A DNA stretch of 64,000 nt from Fodinibius sp. Rm-B-1B1-1 (GTDB lineage: Bacteria; Bacteroidota; Rhodothermia; Balneolales; Balneolaceae), in the NCBI RefSeq assembly GCF_038594945.1, contig NZ_JBCFYD010000002.1, forward strand, positions 682,001-746,000. The letters are read 5' to 3'. A program made the position numbers and the translations under genes. Positions 9,837-16,351 of the stretch are shown here, piece after piece (position 1 is the first letter of the stretch; the number at the start of each line of letters is the position of its first letter). The notes beneath the pieces are model-generated. The model did not search any database, was not told the DNA's origin, and was given only the letters and a program-made list of their open reading frames with translations.

Positions 9837-11195
9837 TTGATAAAGTATCCACTCATCATATTAATATTTGGGGTTTGTCTTTCATTTTTAGTCGAAATAA
9901 AAACCTTTGAAGACTCCATAGAAGGAGATCGTCAGGCGCTGATGGACTTATATGAAGCGACGGGCGGCACAGGCTGGCACAACGACAGTGGTTGGGGTAG
10001 TGGAAATCCCGACAACAGCTGGCACGGTATTGAGGTTGACGGCCAGGGACGAGTTGTGGAAGTCAACTTGCGTAGCAATGGTCTGCAGGGGGAGCTCCCG
10101 GAAAGCCTTGGAAACCTTACAAAGGTTACTTATTTCAATGTAAAGCAGAACCGGTTGTCAGGAACGCTTCCGTGGAATGGAATTGGGAATATGACCAGTC
10201 TGCAATATTTGCTATTAAATGGTCGAACGGTTGATCCAAGGCCTAATGAGGCTTATCACCATCCTGGGAAAGATCTGAGTGGAAGTTATTCTGACGAGAG
10301 AACGAATGATTTTACTGGATCAATGGGAGCCCAGGTTGGAAACTTGTCAAATTTGATCCATTTAGAATTGATGGGAGTGAATTCTGATCATACGGGATTA
10401 ACAGGTCCTATTCCAAAGGAGATAGGGAAACTAACTAAACTTGAAGGGCTATTTTTGAGTTACAATAGTTTTGATTCTCTACCCACGTCAATGAGTAATC
10501 TGACTAATTTATATCAATTTGGCATTATCGAAAGTAAGTTAACTGGAGAGTTGCCTTCTTGGATAGCAAATTGGACAAAGTTGAAATATTTACTAATTGA
10601 AGACAACGGTTTCTCTGGTTCAATTCCTGATCTAAGCAATTTATCTGATTTGCAAGCCTTTATTGCTAAAAAGAATGCATTTACCGGTGAAATCCCCAGG
10701 TATTTTTTCGATGGTACGATGCCAAAAATTAACATGGTTGACTTAGGTTTTAACGAACTGACAGGAACTCTGCCAGAATTTGGGACGCCCAATAATCTAA
10801 AGGCTTTACAGTTAGATGGTAATCAGTTAACGGGCAAGGTGCCAGAGTCGGTAAAAAATATAGATAGTATCAAGAACTTTGGATTGGGATGGAATAATTT
10901 AGAAGGGCAGATTCCTGACTTATCCAATCTACACCAGCTTCGGTATCTGCGAGCCAATGACAACAATTTTACTGGGGCTCCCCCGATGGTGGATACATCA
11001 AATGGAGATTTACAGTTTATTCATCTGCAAGAGAATAACTTATCTGGAGAAGTGCCTAAAGATTTGTCTAAACTTGCCTACCTGCCAAAGTTTAAAGAAA
11101 TAGACCTAAGAAATAACAATTTTTCCGATTCTGATGTCGAGCTATTGATGGAAGAGCTAACCAAAATGGGGAAGACTGATCTGCTTAGATATTAA
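9837..11195 (+). CDS. Leucine-rich-repeat secreted protein (copy A of a duplicated LRR module)
   Basis: This 452-residue protein starts at TTG. A hydrophobic N-terminus (residues 4-19) looks like a signal peptide or anchor. It is followed by an N-cap (DRQALMDLYEATGGTGWHN) and about a dozen LRRs of the plant-like LxGxIP class through to the C-terminus. Bases 9919-11017 are essentially identical to 12912-14010 of the next gene, with one mismatch seen (9932/12925). The ends differ, so it encodes its own signal region and last repeats. It lacks the FN3-like domains of the other copy. It lies 5 bp after the ATP-grasp gene and has no promoter of its own. A surface-exposed, protein- or glycan-binding role is inferred. 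Confidence 0.75.
   Translation: MIKYPLIILIFGVCLSFLVEIKTFEDSIEGDRQALMDLYEATGGTGWHNDSGWGSGNPDNSWHGIEVDGQGRVVEVNLRSNGLQGELPESLGNLTKVTYFNVKQNRLSGTLPWNGIGNMTSLQYLLLNGRTVDPRPNEAYHHPGKDLSGSYSDERTNDFTGSMGAQVGNLSNLIHLELMGVNSDHTGLTGPIPKEIGKLTKLEGLFLSYNSFDSLPTSMSNLTNLYQFGIIESKLTGELPSWIANWTKLKYLLIEDNGFSGSIPDLSNLSDLQAFIAKKNAFTGEIPRYFFDGTMPKINMVDLGFNELTGTLPEFGTPNNLKALQLDGNQLTGKVPESVKNIDSIKNFGLGWNNLEGQIPDLSNLHQLRYLRANDNNFTGAPPMVDTSNGDLQFIHLQENNLSGEVPKDLSKLAYLPKFKEIDLRNNNFSDSDVELLMEELTKMGKTDLLRY
9919..11017 (+). repeat. 1.1-kb direct repeat, copy A
   Basis: By direct reading this stretch matches 12912-14010 base for base at an offset of 2993, except at 9932 (T here, C in the other copy). Identity stops abruptly at both ends, at 9918 and 11018. 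Beyond those points the proteins are still related (the last ~50 residues align with many changes) but the DNA is clearly diverged. Confidence 0.95.
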
Positions 11196-11444
11196 GGATC
11201 GCTCACACGTTGATACAGCATATCCCTACATTTTTTTAATTGTTTAGCGTATTTATCTTTTCCATTCTACCTGTAGAAATAAAGCAAGGGCTATGTTTCC
11301 ATCTTTTTTTTACGAACAGAATTTACCATTTCCTGATATTTTTTTTGTAGTATCTTTCTCGAGTAGGCTTTTTCCCTTTCTTAATTTCTTGTGAGCCAAC
11401 CTATTATCCTCATCAAAGATTATATTAATAAAAATTAATATAAC

Positions 11445-11460
11445 TGGAACAATGGTTGTA
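11445..11460 (+). promoter_or_regulatory. Candidate sigma-54-like -24/-12 element (weaker)
   Basis: TGGAAC-N5-TTGTA has the correct GG-to-G spacing for a -24/-12 promoter but has A instead of C at the fourth -24 position. It is the weakest of the seven elements. A transcript would begin near 11471, giving a leader of about 130 nt before the LRR lipoprotein gene. Confidence 0.45.
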
Positions 11461-11541
11461 GGTTTGGGTATCAACTTCTTGTAATGGTTACCCCTAAATT
11501 ATTGTAATCATTATGTTTAAATGTCATCTATAGACGGCTTT

Positions 11542-11565
11542 CCAGAAGGTTACCCCACCTTCTGG
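11542..11565 (+). other. Leader hairpin upstream of the LRR lipoprotein gene
   Basis: A perfect 9-bp stem (CCAGAAGGT paired with ACCTTCTGG) surrounds the 6-nt loop TACCCC, and GGCCC follows. There is no T-run, so it is not a standard intrinsic terminator. It ends 37 nt before the ATG of the lipoprotein gene, inside the predicted 5' leader, and could influence stability or translation. Confidence 0.6.
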
Positions 11566-11602
11566 GCCCTCTCTACAAACCCCAAAAAGACTCATATTTA
11601 CC

Positions 11603-14188
11603 ATGAGATCAAAGATTCTATATCTCATAACGAGTATATTTTTGCTTGTTACTTTAACTCAATGCGAAGATTCTTTAACAATAACTGCAAATCAAAATCA
11701 AGACAACAATTTAGCCGAAGTTAGTTTAGCTTCCCCTGAAGATGGGTCCGATCAAAGTACTGCTGTATCTTTTGATTGGAGTCAACTCGAAGAAGCCGAT
11801 TCTTATGAATTCCAGCTCTCGGGAAATTCAGAATTCTCTTCTATAATAATAGATAGTTTAACAGAAGAAAATAGTTTCCAAGTTAAGGGACTCCCTTCTG
11901 ATACCATATTGTATTGGCAGGTTCGTCCTGTTATTGATGGTGAAGAAGGACCCTGGTCAGCAACATGGCAGTTTTTCACTCAGTCAACCTCAGAAGATTC
12001 TGAACCTTTGGCAACGGATTTAACCTCACCAAGTGACGGAGCATCTAAAAGTCCTTACTCAGTTAAATTTTCGTGGACTGCAATAGCGAGTGCTTCCGCC
12101 TATAACGTACAGGTAGCATCTGACCAAGAGTTTAGCTCTTTGATTATAGATAAAGAGGTGACGTCAAGTTCCTATGAAACTACTGATTTATCTGCAGAGC
12201 AGACCTTCTATTGGAAGGTTGAACCCGTTGTTTCTGGCAAAGAAACCCAATGGTCCGATGTATTTCAATTTTCTACACTTGCCGAGGGTGAAATTCCAGC
12301 TCCTGCACAACTATCTCCGAATGACGGAGCTACTGATGTTGCATTGCAACCTACTTTCGAATGGGAAGAAGTGGATGGTGCCGATTATTATATCCTGCAT
12401 GCCAACAGTATAGATCCTACAGAAATGGTGGTAGAAACGGAAGTGGAAGGAACAACCTTTACTCCAGAAAGTGATTTAGCTACACAAACAGATCACGACT
12501 GGAGAGTTCGAGCCGTTATCGGTGATACGCAGGGCGAATGGTCAGAAATTCACAGCTTTACTACTGGATCAGGAGGAAGCGATGATTCCAATGATTCATC
12601 TGTTTCATTGAATTCCCCATCTGATGGTTCCAGCTATCAATCTACCAACTTGACATTAGATTGGGAAACAGTATCAGGGGCAAATGAGTACCAAGTACAG
12701 GTTGCACAAGATAATTCATTTTCTTCTCCTGAAGTTGATACATACGTTAGTGAATCCTCTTACTCGGCATCTGGGCTGAATTATAATCAGACGTATTATT
12801 GGAGAGTTCAAGTGGATGGAGATGGCGATTCCCAAAATTGGTCTGCCATATATAGCTTTACAACTGAATCCGAATCCAGTAATAATGATAGCGGAGACTA
12901 TGCAAATTCTGTAGAAGGAGATCGCCAGGCGCTGATGGACTTATATGAAGCGACGGGCGGCACAGGCTGGCACAACGACAGTGGTTGGGGTAGTGGAAAT
13001 CCCGACAACAGCTGGCACGGTATTGAGGTTGACGGCCAGGGACGAGTTGTGGAAGTCAACTTGCGTAGCAATGGTCTGCAGGGGGAGCTCCCGGAAAGCC
13101 TTGGAAACCTTACAAAGGTTACTTATTTCAATGTAAAGCAGAACCGGTTGTCAGGAACGCTTCCGTGGAATGGAATTGGGAATATGACCAGTCTGCAATA
13201 TTTGCTATTAAATGGTCGAACGGTTGATCCAAGGCCTAATGAGGCTTATCACCATCCTGGGAAAGATCTGAGTGGAAGTTATTCTGACGAGAGAACGAAT
13301 GATTTTACTGGATCAATGGGAGCCCAGGTTGGAAACTTGTCAAATTTGATCCATTTAGAATTGATGGGAGTGAATTCTGATCATACGGGATTAACAGGTC
13401 CTATTCCAAAGGAGATAGGGAAACTAACTAAACTTGAAGGGCTATTTTTGAGTTACAATAGTTTTGATTCTCTACCCACGTCAATGAGTAATCTGACTAA
13501 TTTATATCAATTTGGCATTATCGAAAGTAAGTTAACTGGAGAGTTGCCTTCTTGGATAGCAAATTGGACAAAGTTGAAATATTTACTAATTGAAGACAAC
13601 GGTTTCTCTGGTTCAATTCCTGATCTAAGCAATTTATCTGATTTGCAAGCCTTTATTGCTAAAAAGAATGCATTTACCGGTGAAATCCCCAGGTATTTTT
13701 TCGATGGTACGATGCCAAAAATTAACATGGTTGACTTAGGTTTTAACGAACTGACAGGAACTCTGCCAGAATTTGGGACGCCCAATAATCTAAAGGCTTT
13801 ACAGTTAGATGGTAATCAGTTAACGGGCAAGGTGCCAGAGTCGGTAAAAAATATAGATAGTATCAAGAACTTTGGATTGGGATGGAATAATTTAGAAGGG
13901 CAGATTCCTGACTTATCCAATCTACACCAGCTTCGGTATCTGCGAGCCAATGACAACAATTTTACTGGGGCTCCCCCGATGGTGGATACATCAAATGGAG
14001 ATTTACAGTTCTTAGATTTTCGTGGCAACGAGTTGTCTGATCAGGTTGATGCTGATTTGGCCGAAGTTGGTAATCTACCAAAGTTCCGAGACTTGGATTT
14101 GAGAGCAAATTCATTATCAGATTCTGATTTAGATCCACTTATAAATGCACTTGAGGCGGATGGCAATCTGAATGTGCTAAGTTATTAA
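11603..14188 (+). CDS. Surface lipoprotein with four FN3-like domains and an LRR domain (copy B)
   Basis: This 861-residue protein begins with a lipoprotein signal peptide (LVTLTQC lipobox, Cys at about 21). Four FN3-like repeats of about 90 residues follow, each starting near an SPxDG motif and ending in a YWxV...W...FxT pattern (roughly 40-125, 135-225, 230-320, 335-420). The plant-like LRR domain covers about 440-861. The LRR part carries the 1.1-kb DNA repeat shared with 9837-11195. The protein is expected to be anchored in the outer membrane with an extended stalk that presents the LRR. It forms a single-gene unit with a candidate sigma-54-like element upstream and a strong terminator downstream. 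Confidence 0.85.
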   Translation: MRSKILYLITSIFLLVTLTQCEDSLTITANQNQDNNLAEVSLASPEDGSDQSTAVSFDWSQLEEADSYEFQLSGNSEFSSIIIDSLTEENSFQVKGLPSDTILYWQVRPVIDGEEGPWSATWQFFTQSTSEDSEPLATDLTSPSDGASKSPYSVKFSWTAIASASAYNVQVASDQEFSSLIIDKEVTSSSYETTDLSAEQTFYWKVEPVVSGKETQWSDVFQFSTLAEGEIPAPAQLSPNDGATDVALQPTFEWEEVDGADYYILHANSIDPTEMVVETEVEGTTFTPESDLATQTDHDWRVRAVIGDTQGEWSEIHSFTTGSGGSDDSNDSSVSLNSPSDGSSYQSTNLTLDWETVSGANEYQVQVAQDNSFSSPEVDTYVSESSYSASGLNYNQTYYWRVQVDGDGDSQNWSAIYSFTTESESSNNDSGDYANSVEGDRQALMDLYEATGGTGWHNDSGWGSGNPDNSWHGIEVDGQGRVVEVNLRSNGLQGELPESLGNLTKVTYFNVKQNRLSGTLPWNGIGNMTSLQYLLLNGRTVDPRPNEAYHHPGKDLSGSYSDERTNDFTGSMGAQVGNLSNLIHLELMGVNSDHTGLTGPIPKEIGKLTKLEGLFLSYNSFDSLPTSMSNLTNLYQFGIIESKLTGELPSWIANWTKLKYLLIEDNGFSGSIPDLSNLSDLQAFIAKKNAFTGEIPRYFFDGTMPKINMVDLGFNELTGTLPEFGTPNNLKALQLDGNQLTGKVPESVKNIDSIKNFGLGWNNLEGQIPDLSNLHQLRYLRANDNNFTGAPPMVDTSNGDLQFLDFRGNELSDQVDADLAEVGNLPKFRDLDLRANSLSDSDLDPLINALEADGNLNVLSY
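12912..14010 (+). repeat. 1.1-kb direct repeat, copy B
   Basis: This is the partner of 9919-11017 at an offset of 2993 bp. It lies wholly inside the LRR part of the lipoprotein gene. One mismatch was seen (12925) and the boundary of identity at 14010/14011 is abrupt. Confidence 0.95.
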
Positions 14189-14214
14189 TTTTAATTACAT
14201 ATACTTTTAAAGTA

Positions 14215-14246
14215 GAGGAAGCACTTTTGGGTGCTTCCTCTTTTTA
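14215..14246 (+). terminator. Rho-independent terminator after the LRR lipoprotein gene
   Basis: A 10-bp perfect stem (GAGGAAGCAC with GTGCTTCCTC) and a 6-nt loop are followed by a T-rich run. It starts 27 bp after the stop codon at 14188. Confidence 0.95.
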
Positions 14247-14322
14247 TTTTAGACCATTTCTTACAATTCTTTTCGAGGGCTTCAGTGTAACTTTTACACA
14301 TACTCGTCGGATTAGAAAAAAT

Positions 14323-14337
14323 GAGCAATTATTTTAA
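14323..14337 (+). promoter_or_regulatory. Candidate enhancer-binding-protein half-site
   Basis: GAGCAATTATTTTAA matches the left arm and centre of the locus consensus GAGTAAT-N-ATTACTC with one change in the arm. The right arm is poor. Its centre lies about 120 bp upstream of the -24 GG of the sigma-54-like element at 14449. An ATACTCG half-site is also present near 14300. Confidence 0.4.
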
Positions 14338-14448
14338 GGACTAAAGAGTAAGTGGCAACTAACCACATTCATATATTTTAGTAGCTAATAAGAACTCTGC
14401 CCACCTTTATTCTTTTTTGTTGCAGTATAACTAAGTCTCCAAGTTATT

Positions 14449-14464
14449 TGGCACAACTATTGTA
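14449..14464 (+). promoter_or_regulatory. Sigma-54-like -24/-12 promoter for the 14550-22869 operon
   Basis: TGGCAC-N5-TTGTA is a perfect -24 box with correct spacing. The -12 box has T where the consensus has C. The surrounding 29 bases (14447-14475), including the predicted start near 14475, differ at only three positions from 26601-26629 in front of the PglF-like gene. The leader would be about 75 nt. Confidence 0.75.
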
Positions 14465-14549
14465 TCACGTAATAGTAACTCATGGTATCTATCTTGCAGA
14501 AGCTATTTATCAATGTTTGAATATGATCATTAACTAAAAGAGGGCAAAA

Positions 14550-15233
14550 ATGAGTACAAATAAAAAGTTGGTTGTGATTTGGTGTTTGGTTGCATCGATC
14601 ATGTTTATGGCTTGTGAAAATCCTTTAACGGGCAACAAAGATGACAGAAAACCTGATCTGGGTGAATCCCTTACTCCAATTGAAGAAATGAGTTTGATTG
14701 AAGGGGCAGAGAGTGCAACGTTGACTATCAATATAAATGGGGCAAAGAAGGCTTATTTTAATATCGAATTCTCCAATATTGGATCTAATAAAATTATTGA
14801 TAATGAGTTAAAAGATGGTTGGTGTATTGATGTTTGGAAATCTATAGACAGCAATGATGGAGTATATACGAATATCAAGTTGTACTCTACTCATCTTGTT
14901 GAACAATGGAAACCGGTAAACTATTTGCTTAATGTCCAGCAGGCGTTAAGAAATAATGATCCCCAAATAACATGGCTGGAAATCCAACTGGTTATTTGGT
15001 CATTACGGGCCTATCCCGAATTTGATCTGGAAACTACCTCTATAGAAAACTTGCCCGGACAGTTTCGGAAAGATGGGAAAGCTTTATTCAGTTATGAGAA
15101 GGTATATGAAATCCTGGATTTTGTTGAAGCAAATTATAAGAGCTTCAACTTTGATCAAAATGGGGCAAAGTTTGCCGTGGTAGCTGAAATGCCGATTGAT
15201 GTTCAAACTGTTATTACTATCGCCGAAAAATAA
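14550..15233 (+). CDS. Small lipoprotein resembling a Cys-Gln thioester domain
   Basis: This 227-residue protein has a lipoprotein signal (FMAC lipobox, Cys at about 25). I do not recognise a named family with certainty. The mature part contains GWCIDVWKSI (Cys near 93), then VNYLLN, then LEIQLVIWSL (Gln near 150). This arrangement resembles thioester-domain surface proteins, in which a Cys and a Gln of a TQxxIW-type motif form an internal thioester. In that family the bond captures amines on target surfaces. It is the first gene of a sigma-54-like operon and is followed 5 bp later by a GT4 gene, so it is co-expressed with glycan synthesis. The thioester assignment is a hypothesis. Confidence 0.55.
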   Translation: MSTNKKLVVIWCLVASIMFMACENPLTGNKDDRKPDLGESLTPIEEMSLIEGAESATLTININGAKKAYFNIEFSNIGSNKIIDNELKDGWCIDVWKSIDSNDGVYTNIKLYSTHLVEQWKPVNYLLNVQQALRNNDPQITWLEIQLVIWSLRAYPEFDLETTSIENLPGQFRKDGKALFSYEKVYEILDFVEANYKSFNFDQNGAKFAVVAEMPIDVQTVITIAEK

Positions 15234-15238
15234 TCAGC

Positions 15239-16351
15239 ATGCAGAAAATATGTCTTGTTATCCATTCGCTGGGTATCGGGGGGATGGAAAGGGTTATGGC
15301 TGAGCTTGCAAATAATTTTTCAGCACGAGAAGATGTTCAGGTTCATATTATTTTGATAGGTAGAAAACGCGAGGTAGCTTATCAGATTTCAGAATTGGTT
15401 ACCATTCATAAACCAAATTTTAGATTTCAGAATAAGCGGCGTCATCTTGATACCCTTCGTACGATTGTTTTTTTACGGACAACGGTTAAACGAATTAATC
15501 CTGATACGGTGCTAAGTTTTGGGGAACTGTGGAATAATTTGGTTCTCATTGCCTTGAAGGGATTGGATGTTCCTATTTATATATCTGATCGAAGTCAGCC
15601 CGATAAAAATCTTGGTCAATTACATAATTATCTTCGCCGACAATTGTATCCAAAAGCGGAGGGATATATTGCACAGACCGAAAAGGCCCGAGAAATTTGT
15701 TTAACAAATGGATGGAATACGAATGTTGAAGTGATCGGGAATCCGATAAGAAGTATTAAGAGAGAGCATGCAATTCAAAAAGACAATATTGTTCTGTCTG
15801 TCGGCCGGTTAATTGACACTAAACATTTCGATCAGCTTATAAAAATATTTGTAGAGGTTGCTCCCCCAGGTTGGAGATTAATGATTGTAGGTGGAGATGC
15901 GAAGAAGCAGAATATATCCAGCCAGCTTTACAGCTTGGTTAAAGAATTAAATGCTGACGGACAAGTACAGCTCGAAGGAGAACAATCTGATATTCACCGA
16001 TATTATAACAGGAGTAAAATATTTGCTTTTACTTCCAGTTCAGAGGGGTTCCCCAATGTCATAGGAGAAGCGCTCTCGGCTGGCCTGCCGGTTGTTGCTT
16101 ATGACTGTATAGCAGGACCTTCAGAAATGATAGTAGATAATAAAAATGGATTTCTTGTTCCCCTCTTTGATCAGGAAAAATTTAAACGAAAGCTAAAACA
16201 GTTGATGAATGATGAGCAACTAAGAAATCAAATGAGTGAAAAATGTGCTGAATCTATAAGTCATTTAAATTCGAGTGATACTGCTGATCGTTTTTTCAGC
16301 TTTATCACGATAAATAATCATCATTACACTCCTGTGAGGGTGGGTATATGA
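15239..16351 (+). CDS. Family 4 glycosyltransferase
   Basis: This 370-residue GT-B enzyme opens with LVIHSLGIGGMERVMAELA, the GT4 glycine-rich acceptor loop. The C-terminal half has the donor-site EGFPNVIGEALSAGLPVVAYD segment with the ExxxxxxxE pattern (about residues 274-294). It should be a retaining transferase acting on the lipid-linked oligosaccharide at the cytoplasmic face. It overlaps the next gene by 4 bp (ATGA) and follows the thioester-like lipoprotein by 5 bp. Confidence 0.9.
   Translation: MQKICLVIHSLGIGGMERVMAELANNFSAREDVQVHIILIGRKREVAYQISELVTIHKPNFRFQNKRRHLDTLRTIVFLRTTVKRINPDTVLSFGELWNNLVLIALKGLDVPIYISDRSQPDKNLGQLHNYLRRQLYPKAEGYIAQTEKAREICLTNGWNTNVEVIGNPIRSIKREHAIQKDNIVLSVGRLIDTKHFDQLIKIFVEVAPPGWRLMIVGGDAKKQNISSQLYSLVKELNADGQVQLEGEQSDIHRYYNRSKIFAFTSSSEGFPNVIGEALSAGLPVVAYDCIAGPSEMIVDNKNGFLVPLFDQEKFKRKLKQLMNDEQLRNQMSEKCAESISHLNSSDTADRFFSFITINNHHYTPVRVGI

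Larger units (their letters stand above)
11196..11602 (+). other. Intergenic region with sigma-54-like element and leader hairpin
   Basis: This 407-bp AT-rich gap separates the two LRR genes. It holds a weak sigma-54-like element (11445-11460), a GAGTA half-site at 11361-11365 and a hairpin in the leader of the second LRR gene (11542-11565). A short ORF near 11521 overlaps the lipoprotein signal peptide in another frame and is not supported. No clear terminator for the upstream gene was seen. Confidence 0.7.
14189..14549 (+). other. Intergenic region: terminator plus sigma-54-like promoter region
   Basis: This 361-bp gap contains the intrinsic terminator of the LRR lipoprotein gene (14215-14246), a half-matched GAGCAAT operator-like site (14323-14337) and a strong sigma-54-like element (14449-14464) feeding the next operon. 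No gene is apparent. Confidence 0.8.

Noticed and set aside
9837-11195. First LRR gene as a pseudogene fragment of the second
   Set aside because: It has an intact frame, its own signal-like N-terminus and a distinct, complete C-terminal end.
11521-11724. 67-codon ORF between the LRR genes
   Set aside because: It overlaps the lipoprotein signal peptide in another frame, has no ribosome-binding site and contains the leader hairpin.
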